A stretch of DNA of 64,000 nucleotides. It comes from Desmodus rotundus. Its lineage: Eukaryota > Chordata > Mammalia > Chiroptera > Phyllostomidae. Below are positions 46,450 to 59,700 of this stretch, piece by piece. Positions within the stretch are counted from its first letter, which is position 1, and the number at the start of each line of letters is the position of its first letter. Made by a program: the position numbers and the translations under genes. Under the pieces are notes generated by a model, which worked only from the letters and a program-made list of their open reading frames with translations, was not told the DNA's origin and ran no database searches. The DNA lies in NCBI RefSeq assembly GCF_022682495.2, contig NC_071392.1, forward strand, positions 88,242,797 through 88,306,796, in the 5' to 3' direction.

Positions 46450-47865
46450 CAGGGTAGTTTTCCAGATAAATCAGTAGCTACCCTGCTTTATCTTTATTTT
46501 GACCTTACAATTTCTTAGCTCTGGTGCAGTTGGGAAGGGAATGCACCCAGTCAGGTCGGTTTAGTTTATCTGCACCAAGGAACGGCCAATGGTGTGTGTG
46601 CTTTAGGGGTCTGCAGATATCCAGGCCCCTGAGCAGGGTGTTAATTCACTGACAGGCAAAGACATGCCTTGTGTCACCCTCTTACTAGGTAACTCCGCAT
46701 GAGACTAATGAGTACAACTCAAAAAACGTTTCATTAATTCCTACTTCTGAATATTAATTTGTATTAATGATATGATTATACCCTATCACAGGCATCTCCT
46801 GTCCTTATTTTGATTAATCCACCTGGGAAGCCAGATTAGCACTCAAACGGTTTTGCAGGAGGCATCATGAATCACGTTGAGGAATAATTTCCAGCCGTGC
46901 CGTGGTGAAGTTTGAAAAGATGCTTATATTTCTGCACATCCTCAAAATGAATCTCTCCATTTGAAGAAATCCAGTACACGGTCCACAGAGGACATGGAAG
47001 GTAGCAGAGACAGCATTCGAACTCAGGACAGCTGACTCTCAAGGCTTGTACTCCTTTCCTCAAACAAGGGAACTTTGCCCCCACACACAGGGAGCATCTT
47101 TGAGTCTGGGTTTCCCAGGGCCAGTCGGTCTTCTGACCACCGTGCTGAACACATTCTATTGAGGTTTCCCTCCAATTTCCCTGTGTTTCCCTTTTACTGA
47201 CATCGCTTTGCCTGACCTGTGTTTATGCCCCAGGTAAAGCGATAATAATGTCCAGTAATAACATTTACCTGAATGGACAGAACCCAGCTCTGCATGCCCC
47301 ATGATGTTTGAATCCCATACCTGTCCAAGAGCAGCTTCCATTACCTCGAAGTTTAGGGGTGTCAGCTCACTGCTACCCCCAGTACAGCAAGCCTGTCTCC
47401 TCCAATGATGCTGAAAGGAGAAATATTTTGGAATAGAAGTATGCCATTTATGTAAAATGTTACACTTATAAGTCACAAATGCACACACACACACCAGCCA
47501 ACCCCGATCATGTGTAGTGTGGAGATAATTTCTCCGTGCTCTAGTTTTCCTGTTCCATAGGAATACTCCTCAACCACACGATCCCACTGGTTTGGCTGTC
47601 ACTCAGGCTTGATGACCACCACCACCTCACCGACCAAGCACTTCAGCTGGGTGCACAGGCACGGTCCCCTCTGCTCCATAATAGCTTTTGCACTTTCCAA
47701 GACTGGAGCTTCTTATCAACCTCTAGCCCCTAGAGATTCCTCTTCAGGCCAGCTCGTGTGGCTCTAAAACACCTTGCAGCTGGTCATCATAACAAACCAC
47801 GATAATTGCTTATTTCCCTTCAAATTTTTTAAATTTGGATAAAGTTTAAACCCTATCATTTCACA
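46450..47865. other. Unique intronic sequence
   Basis: Only a short (CA)n at about 47480-47493. No gene or transposon recognised. Confidence 0.45.
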
Positions 47866-47869
47866 CTTA

Positions 47870-48130
47870 CTTTCTAACATGCCCTCCGCATTACTGAGAG
47901 TCCGGCTGGACCAACATAATCACTCCTCCCTGCTGTTTTGCACGTACTCTGTCAGGGACAGCTTCCTGTTTACCTCTGAGGCTGAGTTTAAATACCCCCT
48001 TCCAGGAGACCTTTCTCCCTTCCCACTCCCCCAAGCCTTCACTGTTAGATGTTCCTTCCTTTGTGTTTGCTTAAGAATCTGTTTACAGTCCTGTTACCAT
48101 TATTCCAGACTGACTGTAGACATGCCTGTC
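47870..48130 (+). repeat. L2 relic, sense
   Basis: CCAACATAATCACTCCTCCC, TACTCTGTCAGGGACAGCTT, TCTGAGGCTGAGTTTAAATA and CCCCTTCCAGGAGACCTTTC resemble the sense L2 3' region (CAGCTCAAATGTCACCTCCTCAGAGAGGCCTTCCC). Diverged. Confidence 0.4.
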
Positions 48131-48289
48131 TCCTCCAATGTAATGTGTATTTGTTCCGTAGCAATCACATAAAAACTGTTAGCGGGAGGAAGGGAGGGAT
48201 GGAGGGATGGAGAAAGGAATTGTCTGAGAAGTTAGATGAATTTCTCCTGAGTTTTTTTTTAAATAGCTGCACTTACTGAAGTTGTCACA

Positions 48290-48420
48290 GCACAGTCAGC
48301 GTTCAAGAGCATGAGGTTTTGGAGTCAGAAAGTATCTGGTGAGAGCTGTCTTTTACCAGCAGCGCGAACTTGTCTAAGAGCAGTGAGCAGCTGGTGATCG
48401 GCATTGTCCGGTGAATGTTC
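48290..48420 (+). repeat. MIR relic, sense
   Basis: TCAAGAGCATGAGGTTTTGG, AGTCAGAAAGTATCTGG and GCGAACTTGTCTAAG match sense MIR (AAGAGCACGGACTCTGGAGTCAGAC ... CTGTGTGACCTTGGGCAAG). Confidence 0.5.
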
Positions 48421-49224
48421 TCTTTTTTAAATAAGTAGCCCCCCCACCCCGAAACCAAGCCACACCTCACGTCACATTTAAGTATAAGAAACTTTATTCA
48501 TCTTAAAAGTTGGGTGACATAAAGTTGGATTATATGCATTCAGAGCAGAATGTAGATTATGACAAATAAGTAATAGCTGGTAACTTAACGCTTTTATTTT
48601 ATGAGATTTAAAGTCTTGTCTCTTGAGTTTCGTTTGAACAAAGGAACCCTCCATCCATAGATGGATGTGGGCCGTGGAAATACTTGTTCATGATCTCTCG
48701 TGTCTCTTTAATGATAACGTTACATTGTACTCATGCTGCTGCTTGTCCTTTCCAAGGGGATTTCACATACGTTTCACATGCATCTGACGTGGCAACCACC
48801 AGTCAGTGTCCTGTCAGAAAGGTTTCCAGGCTCCTGTGTGGATTTGGTCTTTTAAAGAAGACTCGGTCCCTACATGGAAACGTTTACTTACTCGGCACAC
48901 CACCTCAGTGAGACCCACAGCAATTTCAGCTGTGCTCATCCAAGGGCAAAATGAGGTTTGGGGATTTAACCCCGTGGCCCTATTAAAATATAAATAACTT
49001 ATTTACCTGAGAGTAATAGAAACAAAGAGAGACTCAGAACAGTAATGAAAGGCGCTGTTAAAACTATTAATGAGTGTTGACCTTCTAAAGTGAAAGAATA
49101 ACAAAGAAAAGGGAAAACAGGAAAACTAAGACCTCTCCCAAAGGTGAGAAGCATTCAGTGAAGGAAGAGGCCCCTCCCTTGCATCCCTTCTGGGTTTATG
49201 CATCTCCCGTTCTGAACGGGAGGG

Positions 49225-49380
49225 CTGAAGCATTTCTTAGGTTTATAACATACCTTGTGTCTTCCATTCCAATCTGTCAGGGCCCATGCATCTTTGATTG
49301 GCCCATTGGTTATCAATGCCAAACCATGTCCAGATAATAGGCAGTCAATGCATGCTTGTTGAATTGCATTGAACTCTCCC
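49225..49380 (+). repeat. L2 3'-end relic, sense
   Basis: ATAGGCAGTCAATGCATGCT and TGTTGAATTGCATTGAACTC match the L2 3' terminus (TAGTAGGCACTCAATAAATGCTTGTTGAATGAATGAA). The upstream part is weakly similar. Confidence 0.5.
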
Positions 49381-50224
49381 CCAAGGATACAGTTATGCCA
49401 ACTGGAAGCCCACATAGTGTTTTCTAAACATTAAGCAGTTCAGCCAAGAGGAAAAAAAAAGCAAAAAGGTAAAATAGGTCCTTTCCCTGCATGAGCTACA
49501 ATAAAATACAGCTTTCTGTGGGTTTTCCAATAGGAGATAGAGCTATCCTAGCCATAATCTTAGTTTGGTGCTAAATATATTATTCACGATGTATAATTAG
49601 GATGAGTCACTTGCTTTCTAAAGGAGATGTGATAATGTCAGCAGTGAGACCGAAATTGGCCATTTTCCCCCCATAAAGCTCTGTGCCTTCCCCCGACAGT
49701 AAGGTATGACTTTGCAAGGAGAACGTGTGAATAAAAGATGCATCGCACGCTATCTCAGAGCCTCATTTTAATATTTAATTTTACCTTAGGCGCGTCTCAG
49801 TACACTTGAGAAAGCCTTTATTTACTTTTATTTCTTCGCATTAATTTTGTTGCTCTGAAATACACCAAGTGTTTCATTTACTGTGTTAAATTAGTTTTAA
49901 TATTGTGAGTATAATGTTTTACTTTTTTTGAAGGAGATTGTATTCCGAAATTCATTCAGTGCTGGACGACAACGCTAATTGTGAACCTTGTTCTCTCTCT
50001 TTTATTTATTTATTTTTTTTTTCAGCGAAAGCTGATGGGTAGATGGCAGGGCACTTCATTCCCAGGCAGCAGCTCACTGCTGTGCTTGCTCTCCTCACAT
50101 CAGTGCAAGTCTCTGTGTTCTTGGGGGCACAGAAGAGGGCATCAAAGCAGCAGAACCGCCCCCCCAGCAAACTCTGCTGCCAAATGGAGTAGATCTAGTG
50201 AGCAGGACCAGTCACAAGGAGGTG

Positions 50225-50430
50225 AAAGGAAGAGTGCTAATAATTATTAATTACCTATTTCCTGCCAGGCATAGTATCAGGTATATTACATGGTCTCTCA
50301 TTTACTCTGCAAATCGACAGGGCTGTTCATACTTCACAGACAGTCCACCGGGGTGAAGGGAGGTTAAATGACTTTCAAAGGCGTCATAGTAAGCATCGGA
50401 GAGGAGCCTGAGTCCAGGACTTTCTGACTA
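50225..50430 (-). repeat. MIR relic, antisense
   Basis: ACCTATTTCCTGCCAGGCAT, CATGGTCTCTCATTTACTCT, GGTGAAGGGAGGTTAAATGA and GGAGCCTGAGTCCAGGACTT follow antisense MIR order. Confidence 0.65.
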
Positions 50431-50700
50431 AACACCCCAGGGTGAAATTCTTGCAGGCACGTTGGTGTTATACAAATGATTGTGGACTCTAGGAACCCGT
50501 GTTTATTAGTCTGCACAAAATGAGCTTTCCTAGACTTGATTTATTTCTTTAAAGTATCACTATGGCATTTCCCTGTTAATTCTATTATTAGTAGTATTTC
50601 TGTAAATTGGGGGGAAAGATCTCTTTTACTTAGCCTGTAGATAGGATCCAAATATTGCACATCACATCTGAGTCTTCTACTGATCTCTCGGCGAGGATTA

Positions 50701-50879
50701 CCATATTTTGTCGTGCGTAATGCGCGCCCGTGTATAATGCGCACCGACATTCTTATGCGCATTATACACGAGATTATTATGCCCGTATGAGTAATTATTA
50801 TCCCCGTGTATAATGCATATCTTTATTTTTCCCTCAAAAATTTGGGCAAAAAGTGCACATTATACATGGCAAAATACAG
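50701..50879. mobile_element. 179-bp palindromic MITE with a repeated TATAATGCGC motif
   Basis: The left end CCATATTTTGTCGTGCGTAA and the right end TTATACATGGCAAAATACAG are inverted partners, each flanked by TA (50699-50700; 50880-50881), pointing to a Tc1/mariner-type TA-targeting element. Inside, the word GTGTATAATGCGCA or close variants occurs about five times in both orientations (for example TGTATAATGCGCACC, TGCGCATTATACACG, CGTGTATAATGCAT and GTGCACATTATACATGG). It does not encode a protein. The family is not identified. Confidence 0.8.
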
Positions 50880-52374
50880 TATTGTGGTTGAAGGAATCTA
50901 ATCTATCCAGCTCAGAATCTGTCTTTATATTTGTTAATTTGTAACTATAATTAAATTTACTCATTTTCTAAAGACCCAGTTAATACCATGTTAAATATCA
51001 CTTGAAATATATATATCTTTTTCCAGTTTTACACATTTGTTTTTTAGGTACATTACTCGGCATATGTATAACATAAGGAAGGGCTGTGGATTATGAGCCA
51101 TTATTTGTAATAACCCCAGAAATTCCCCAGTGGCACATATGTAAATCAAGAGCCATCATATTTACATTTAATTATAAAACTGATGGGTAGCAATGAAAAG
51201 TGGTATATTCTGAGTGGGTGGCATATTAAGTCCATACAGTTTTGTCATTTTTACTTTTATTTATAGTCATTTGAAAGCAACATAATTTGTCTGAATCTGT
51301 TTTAATAAGATAGTTTTATATACATTTTATGTGATAGCCTACATAAATTCCCTTTGTAGTTAATTGGCTGAAAATTGAATTCTTTAGCCACACATTTGTT
51401 GTTTTGAAAAAATGTCCCTATATCTGCGTTTTGCTTCCTTGTTTGGATCAAATGTAAGTAGATATTTTCCTTTTTTTTTTTTAGAACTTATGAAGTAAAT
51501 GTTATGTATTAAATTAAATGGTATGCAAAGGTAGCAGTTTTCAGTAAACTCCAAGACTTTATTTTGTTTGTTAAAATGCCTGGCTAACATATGTTTACTA
51601 AAGATAAGGTGGCTATTAGAAAACAATGTTCAAAAAGTAAAGACAATATATGCTTTCTACCTTTTTTCTCATCTTCAGTAAAGTAACTATAGATGAACTG
51701 TATTTGAATTATCCATCATATTTTGGAATTATGTTTAAATTTAGCACTGAATTCTCACATTTAAATATCAGGGAAAATGAAGGAGTTTTACGTAGTAATT
51801 CTATAAAGAGAAATTAAGATAAGACCTGGGGAGAGAAGGAGGATTTCAGCACCCTGAATCTTTTCCAAACTTTTGTCCATTCTGATATAATTAGGCTCAA
51901 GCTTATTTAATAACCAATAAAAAAATTAATGTATTAATTATCTACCTATTAATTTCAAAAACCTAAGAAGGAATGTTTTTGTAATAGCCACAAAACCATC
52001 ATATTTCTACAGATGAGGACTAAATATGGCATTGTAAATCAAGTCCCAGATTTCTTTCATCTCTGTTCCATATGGAGAATTTCCAAGCTTCAAAGTTTAT
52101 TCATTCCTGTTTCCAGCCCTTTTCTTTCTGATCATGCCCATCACTCACCACCTTTCAAATAAATTAGAATGAATGCAGGGTATGACCGAAAAAAACTGGA
52201 ATTATCTTCTGGAGGATGGGCCCCTTATAGTATAGGCTTCTCCTGCTAGGTAAGTGTTCTAGGAACCCATCTGTATCAGTGTACCAGCTGGCATTGTTGT
52301 GAGAGGCTGTGTTTGGCTTCAGTGATTTTTTTTTGGAGACTCTCTCAGCATGTTTGCCCATTTCATGATGGGTA
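50880..52374. other. Unique AT-rich intronic sequence
   Basis: Over 1.4 kb of AT-rich DNA without recognisable elements. It includes a T12 run at about 51471-51482. Confidence 0.45.
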
Positions 52375-52738
52375 ACTTACTAGCACACCTGCCCACACTA
52401 CGCTGAGTGTTCAGCAGTTTTTGACCAAAACCAGCATGACCCCTGTGCCCCACCCCATTTCACCTCACCTGACTTTTTTCATTTCCCCAGATGAAAAAAG
52501 TCCTCAAAGAGAAAGGATTTGCTGATGTGGAAGAGGTAAAATAAAAAACAGTATAAGCACTAAAAGGCATCAAAATTAACAAGTTCAAAAATTGTTTTGA
52601 GCAGTGGGAAAAACATCTTGATAGGTGCATTGCCTAAAATGGAGAGGACTTCGAAGATGACTGAAGTTTAAACATATAAGAATAAAAACACAATTTTTAT
52701 AAATAAATTCCTGGATTTTGGGGGTCCCCCTCTATAGA
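52375..52738 (+). mobile_element. Mariner transposase C-terminal remnant
   Basis: Sense on +. TGAGTGTTCAGCAGTTTTTGACCAAAACC corresponds to the SVQQFLTKN part of the transposase. Codons from 52491 read MKKVLKEKGFADVEEVK, then stops, then LKGIKINKFKNCFEQWEKHL and DRCIA, the mariner C-terminal pattern. The end AAATAAATTCCTGGATTTTGGGGGTCCCCCTCTA resembles the 3' terminal inverted repeat. There are several in-frame stops (TAA in EEVK-stop, IA-stop). Differs from the mariners at 30565 and 33268, so a third family is present. Confidence 0.85.
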
Positions 52739-53039
52739 AAAATGAGCTGTGTGAATGTAGAGAAAAGATAATTAAGGAGTATTACTGTATAAAATTTATT
52801 CCATCATGTTAATCTCAGCTCAAAAGCCTCAGGGCCTACCACAGCTTACCCATTAAATTTTAAAATTCCTAGATTGACCTGCTGAAGCTCTGCATATAGT
52901 CTGTCCCAAATTTTTCTTTTAAATGTCATTTCCCATTTGCAACGTGAAGTCACATTGATTTCATCACTTTTTCTCAAACATGTTACTCTTCTTCCTGTCT
53001 TATATTTGGCTGGGTTCACTAATGTCCTCCTAGAAATCA

Positions 53040-53175
53040 TTTATTAATTCATTCACTCCTTTATTCAACCATTTATCATAGTTTTATGAATAAAAGTGCA
53101 TTCTGGGCACCACAAATATAAAAATAAAGAAGGCAATTTATCACATGGAAGAAGCTTGTAGTCTAATAGAAGAGA
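53040..53175 (-). repeat. L2 relic, antisense
   Basis: ATTCATTCACTCCTTTATTC, GTGCATTCTGGGCACCACAA, AATATAAAAATAAAGAAGGC and AGCTTGTAGTCTAATAGAAG follow antisense L2 order. Confidence 0.6.
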
Positions 53176-53479
53176 TATGATTATAGTATTTAGAGTACAT
53201 CTTAATGATTAGTAATAAACTATGCTTTCTCCAAGTATGCAAAACTTATCTAACCTTTACATCCTGGACCATCGCCTCTTATGATATCTTCTGTATCTAT
53301 TTTAGCTCGTAATCCCTTCCCCCTTCGATGAACTACATCAAAATATATTGCCTATGTTACTTATTTTATAAAGAAGTCATGATTTCTTGAATTTATCTCA
53401 ATAAAATATGCACTTATATTCTTAATTACCATTATTATTGATAAAAGCAATTTAAACTTTAAAAAAACTATAAAAGTTG

Positions 53480-53560
53480 TACACAGAATTAAGCATAGTG
53501 CTTAGACATAGAGTTGGTGCATAATAAACATGTTTGCCAAGAATAAGTAAATGAAAGAAG
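53480..53560 (+). repeat. L2 3'-end relic
   Basis: AAGCATAGTGCTTAGACATA and GAGTTGGTGCATAATAAACATGTTTGCC resemble the L2 3' terminus. Confidence 0.5.
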
Positions 53561-53628
53561 GAAAGAAAAGAACTAACATGGCCAGGAAAGAAAATAAAGT
53601 GAACACATTTAAATAGAGAGAGAGAGTT

Positions 53629-53823
53629 AGCCCTGGCTGGTGTGGCTCCGTGGACTGAGTTCCGGCCTGTGAACCAAAGGGTCCCCAGTTTGATTCCCAG
53701 TCAGGGCACATGCCTGGGTTGTGGGCCAGGTCCCCAGTAGGGGGTGCGGGAGAGGCAACCACACATTGATGTTTCTCTCCCTCCCTTCCCTTTCTCTACA
53801 GATAAATACATATGAAATAAAGC
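53629..53823 (+). repeat. Ves-type bat SINE
   Basis: GCCCTGGCTGGTGTGGCTCC start, B box GTTTGATTCCCAGTCAGGG, GGTCCCCAGTAGGGGGTGC, GAGGCAACCACACATTGATG, and a short tail. The A tail is poorly developed (GATAAATACATATGAAATAAAG). A short GA tract precedes it. Confidence 0.93.
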
Positions 53824-54689
53824 ACATATAAGGAGGTAATATTTCAGTGCATCAAATATATCATCATAGTTATTGTTTTCATGACTTGGCGTTATTGCAC
53901 TAACTGATCATTAAATCTTAGTAGTGATCCAAGATAGTATGGAGGAAGTACTCACAACTAGATTAGTAGTGAACAGTCTGTAAACATATCACAAACTTCC
54001 TTGGTTTGTCATCCCATGAGGGAACGTTAGGAATTTTTAAGACGCAAGATGCTAGGATCAAAAACTAAACCTGTTGTATTTTTAGATGGTGATGGTCAAC
54101 AAACAGCTGGCCTTTCTCTGCAGAAATAAAGGTGACTATTCCGTATTAATTGATCTGTATGAGCCAATCATGGAGATTCTTTTCCTCTCACTGGTGAATG
54201 GATGAGGAAGGTGTTCGTGAGCCACGTTGCTCAATGGACTTGTTTGGAGACCTGAAAGAGAGCATCTGGGTTAAGGCAAAACCACGCTAAAGATAGGAAG
54301 AGTGAACACAGATAAAGCACCGGGCTTCTGTATGATATGATAGGTGCTGAGATCTCCGTCCCTCCGAGTTTCTGTTATGGGAGATGAAGGTGACCCATAC
54401 TGTAACTGTGTAGTCCAGTTTGAGTTGGTGCTCCATTGATAGTATCCCAAGGATTCCTCACTAATATAGGGACCACCGAAAATAATCAGTAATAGCAAAA
54501 CAATGGAAAGATGCTCATTAGCAATTTAAATATGAAGCTACCTGAATTCCTTGAAAAGCAAAAGCAAGTAGAGCTACTTGTAAGATTTTTCAGGTCTAAA
54601 AATGTGCTTTTAATGAGTTAAAAATATTTGTTATTTGCACATGATTTTTTAAAATCCTGATGATAATGACATAAATGCCGTGTATTCTG

Positions 54690-54850
54690 TCAGGTGCTTT
54701 TCATCAACATTATGACATTTGGATCTCACAATAACCTTGTGATGTTGATAGAACAAATATGATACTACTGTAATTTAAATGAGGTAATTGGTAATACTAA
54801 AAATGTAAATTATTCCTAAAATCAGAGAAGATGGTAGAGCTCAGATATCC
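54690..54850 (-). repeat. MIR relic, antisense
   Basis: TCAGGTGCTTTTCATCAACA, GGATCTCACAATAACCTTGT and ATTTAAATGAGGTAATTGG resemble antisense MIR. Weak. Confidence 0.45.
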
Positions 54851-56634
54851 TGTTTTTCTTCAAATTTCTTATTTGCTCTTTTCCCAAACTTTTTATTGGA
54901 ACTCAGAGTTGATGGGATGATTTTAATAGTTTTAAACCCACCTGCGAACACATGCACCACCTAACCGTTTGGTGAATGCGAGGTCAGAAAAGCATTAGTC
55001 ACTTACATTCCATTAAACACTGACATCAGTGAGGATGCACACAGGGAGATGGGGAAGGAGCCAGTGGGCCAAAAGGGGCAGTTTTCTCCTGGTCCCTCCC
55101 TGCTGGCTTCTCCACTTCGTGCTTAGGCTGCTGCCACATGGTTCCAACCGCCACGGGGTGGGGTAGGAGGGGATATCTCATGTGCCTAAGTGCCTAGAAT
55201 TTTAAAAATATGTTTATATAAATGTAATTAACAAATGAATAAGTTATGGTTTTAATGTGAAAAAGGTTCACTTGCATGTATGCAGTCTTTTGCGTTAATT
55301 AGGGTTTTAGAAAAGAAAATATGAAAGGTTCTATAGAAATAAATGATGTAAAATTTCAATATATTTTAATGTACTGACAGTCAATGTATTTCTCAAGGCT
55401 TGAATAAAACAAGCAAATATGATTTGGAGTAGAATTCTTAAATATGTTCTCTAATTAGTCCTCTCTGATGTGAAAATAATGCAGAATTTAGAAGTTCCCA
55501 TGCAATAGAACGTATTGATTCACAAAGTGAAGCGGCTCATTGATGTTATGTTAATTTAAATTTTCCTATTCCTAGTGCCCTGTAATTTCCTTCAAAGTGG
55601 ATCATGGATCTTCATAAGTACACATTTATACACTTTATAGGACCCATTTGCCACAAATAATGAAAGATGCTTTAATAACTTTGAGCCATATTAAACTCTT
55701 AGTTTAATGAGGCAAAATTCTATGTATCAAAATGAAATTTATACACACCAAAATATTGCTCTCTGGTTCTTTATGTCATCTTTGTGTATGTGTGTGTGTG
55801 TGTGATTTAGTCTGTTGCCTGACATTTGTGAAATCACAAAGTTTTCCTACAACTGAACCTGTGTTTCTTCTCTTCGATTCTGCCTTACAGTATCATATTG
55901 TTGGTAAAAAATATATATTCAGTAGACAATACACTTCAAACATCAAACTTGAGCTAAGCACCATTTTTATTGTAACATTAAAAGCCAGACTGCTACAATC
56001 CTGCAATGAAAACAGAAAATATTTTTTCCTTAATGTGTCCTTAATGTCAGTGTGCCTGGGCCAAATTATTTTAAGGCACCGGGAAAATATATTTGATTTT
56101 ATAAATTAAGATTTGATAAATACTAGTAAGTCCTTTTTACTTTAGAAAACCCTCCACAAATAACAAATATGATAACTCCTAATTGGCTTTTTTTGCTAAG
56201 ATAAACTGATTTTTTTCTCATAAAAGGAAATGAAAATTTTTATCAGTCATACACTCAAGCCAATGCATTTGAGCAATCTGTCTTTTGAGTCAGTGATTAT
56301 CTGTTAACTTTGGCTCTGCACCAAAAGCTTTCTCTTCTTTGCAGTGTTTTCTTACTTATTTGGTTGGGTCCAAGTTATTGCGATTTTTTTTTTTAAGGTT
56401 TAAAATACTCTCGTGACATATTGGAACTGGTATGTCTTATCTCTTTATGTTTAGGAAACTAGAGTAGTGGTGTGGAAAATAAATGGTTTATTTCCATAAT
56501 ATGTGGAAAAAATGTTTAAATGTATTAATCTTACATATATTATAATAGTTCCTACATATAATAAACATATGCCACAGCTTCTTTAAACTGTGGACTATTA
56601 TCCCTTTTTTATATAATCAGCTCTTCCCTAAATA
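54851..56634. other. Unique AT-rich intronic sequence
   Basis: A short (TG)n lies at 55787-55804. A 125-codon frame on + (55732-56109) runs through it and has no family resemblance. Confidence 0.45.
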
Positions 56635-56680
56635 GGAATCCCAAATCCCATAAAAATATGGGAATCCCAAATCCCATAAA
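56635..56680 (+). repeat. Two-copy 26-bp tandem duplication
   Basis: GGAATCCCAAATCCCATAAA occurs at 56635-56654 and again at 56661-56680, separated by AATATG. Identity over the 20-bp unit is complete. A purine-rich tract (about 56690-56735) follows. Confidence 0.95.
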
Positions 56681-56739
56681 CAATTTATGAAAAAGAGAAG
56701 AAGAGAAGAAAGAAGAAAAGGAGGGGGAAAGTAGCCAGG

Positions 56740-59700
56740 TAAGCAATCTGGGAATTACATAGTAACACCTGCAGCTGTTATAAAGCTCAAATGACTATAA
56801 ATTATTGAAGCAACATATAATATCTACCTATATTCATTATATAGACATGCTGTTTTTTATTTCTATAATTAAGTTATCTTTCCAGAGAACAGTGTTAAAT
56901 ATATATTTATTATAGACTAAAGTTCCAATTAATAAGGTGTAAGTTGCCAAGCAACCCTACCTCACTTCATCAGTTTCTACACTAATGCCTTCCCCTCCCC
57001 CCTTTATAAATCAATTATCCAGTAATTTGCATTGATGCAGTGGACCTCCCAGAAGCACCTCGGAGTGTTCCATCACGAAGAATTATTGAATCGAAAGCTT
57101 CAGAGCTAAATCTTCAGTGGTAGCTACAAAGCAGATAAGGACCATATAAATCTGACTCCCCAAGACAAGGGGTTCTATAAATTAAGGGCAAACAGGCAAG
57201 TGATTAGGCAACATGTGATTTAAGGGAAAAGTGTTTCAATGGTCATGAATAAATTTCTTTTAAGGACATTGTATTCTGTTCACTAAATAAAATCATGCCG
57301 ATTCTTGAATGATTAATAACAAACTTTTACTTTGAATCAATCAGCTAATAAAAAAATGAATAAGTAGCATCAACAAAGTCATCTGGTCTACCTGTTGCTT
57401 CAGCTCGGTGATTATATTGGGTCTTCCGTTTCCTCAACTCTCAGAAATGTGATGACTGACATGACCCAAGAAAATGAAGACATTTGAAATATGTGGCATG
57501 GTGATAATGTTGGTTTTATGCAAAGGCAAATATGCAATTACTGTGCCCTACAATGACTATAACATTATAACATAATGGAAATGGAAATAATTTATAATAA
57601 TACTGTGCTTTGTGTCAAGTATCCTTCAGCACTTTTGAGATATGGCTCAGGACCTCGCTTCCCTCAGGACCAATAATGTACATTTTATCTAAGTCATAAT
57701 TGTAATTTACTGCCCTTACTAAGATAGTTTTTTCTGCCTCTAAATCTAACTACAGTTGGTATTTAAATGGCACATTACATAAATATTGTTTCCGTTTTAT
57801 CCACCTTCAGGTCACAGGTCTTTGCTTTAAGAAAATTTTAAACTAGCTTTACCATTTTTAGAAGTTGAGGGACTTCATAAACTGTACTCAGGAGTAAATA
57901 ACTAATTGGTGTTATGTGTTATGGTTTTGACACAAATAGTTTCATGGATTTAGTGCAGTTTCCTTTCTTTAAAATATGAGACCTGTGTCTGGGGTAGAAT
58001 TCGTGTGGTTAATTTATGCTGCTTGCTATATTGCCTACTAGTGAATTATCCTGTTTGAAGGGCAGAAGTATGTTTTCTTATGTGGAAAAAGCATCATATA
58101 AATTGAGTAAATAAATGTTATGATCGTTAGCCATTAGCATGCTGAATAATAGTAATGCATACAGCCTTCCATTTGGCACAGCTTAATGCAATAGATGGAA
58201 ACATGGGCCTATGAATCTGTTAACTTTGATGATAAGACTCAGTTCTTCAAGCCCAACCTTCAGCCCTTTTCAGTTGCCCTCTCTAACAATTAGTTCCTCA
58301 TTTATATTTGCACGTTAGAAAGCCCAGTTCTGTTACAGCACTTAGAATGTCTGGTCTAGTGTTAGGGAAGTCTCTTCTCACTCACCCTCTTCGAAGCTTT
58401 ACAAGATAACAAACAGCCTAATCGAGTGCCGTATTCATAGACTAGCAAGAAATCATTGTTTAATCAAGAAACTTTGCCCTGTGTCGCATGCACAGGAATG
58501 ATTGATGAACACTTCTTCATGAAGGGGAATATACTTTCATAGCTTGAATTGGTATTTCAATGAAATGGAAGTTACCCTTGTTGGATTGCCTTCTTTCAAA
58601 GTTAGTGAAGCGCCAACCCCCGCCCTCCTTATGAATTCTGTGCCTTAGGCAAAGTTTTACTGCAAACTGGGACAAGCTAAGATCCCGCATCCTGAGAGTT
58701 CTTATCCATACTTGCCTAACATCACTTGAAATTATATCTTTGTCTTTCATTCAGATCCTGACCTCCATCATTCTGATTGCGACAGAGTCGTCGAACTCTG
58801 CTCTTTTCAATGACTACAACTGCTACTCCTCTCTCATGTTGTTTTCTTGGATTAGCTACGTGGCCCCTCCCAAAAATCCTGTGAGGCTGGCGGTATTATT
58901 AATCCTCCTGTCTTCCCCCACTGTTCCCCTGGACCCCTGTCGGACAGCTGGTCAGGGGGCTTGTGTTCTGACAACACACCTTGTTCCTGGTCATGAGACT
59001 TTATTTCCCTCTTCTTGACACGTCTGTCTCCTGCATCCTTCCGAGTCTGGATGGGTCCCGAAAAACCCTGAGACCAGCTAAGAGCCCGACCCCTTCCCCT
59101 AGCACGCATCTTCCTTGTCATTTTAGAGCCAGCTGTCAGCCAGCGCTTCCCTCACTCCCTGGTGGCTCTTTCTCCTGCCCATGGGATGTCTCCACTGTGA
59201 CAGGCACCTCAGGGAACGGAGCCTTTCGATCCCAGAACCAGCAGCCGTCAGTACTGAGATGAACAATGTTTAACTTTCTTTCTTCTTTCTCCTTCCAACT
59301 TAGTTATTCAAGATGACGGTTTTATCTTCAGCTCCTTAGTTCACATATGTTGACTAAACAAAGCAACAAAGCTTCCCTCTCCCCCATCGCCCTTGACTTT
59401 CCCAGCACAAATAGTATTGTATGGGCTCATCTGCCTTCAGCTTAGTACCCACTTGGCACTGACCGTCCAGCTGACACTGTTTTGTTGTAATTGCCTGCTT
59501 TTTAGAACTGCATACTGTTGAGAGCTTGCTGAATTTCAGGATTTTTTTTTTCAGTCAGAACAGTAGGAAATGAGTTAATAAGGCTTCTACTTTCATTTTA
59601 AAGACCCCTGAGAGATACTTAATAGTTGCCTGTTGTGTCGATGTGACTTGTGACTGAGCTTGGAAAACATAAGGAGGTTCACAGCCACGGCTGAGTCCAC

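Noticed and set aside
49155..49415. 86-codon minus-strand frame
   Set aside because: Overlaps an L2 3'-end relic; no protein family resemblance.
58850..59260. GC-richer segment with open frames on both strands and an AATAAAGTCTC word on the minus strand, considered as an LTR or exon
   Set aside because: No TG...CA ends, target duplication, splice-bounded frame or recognisable protein could be found.
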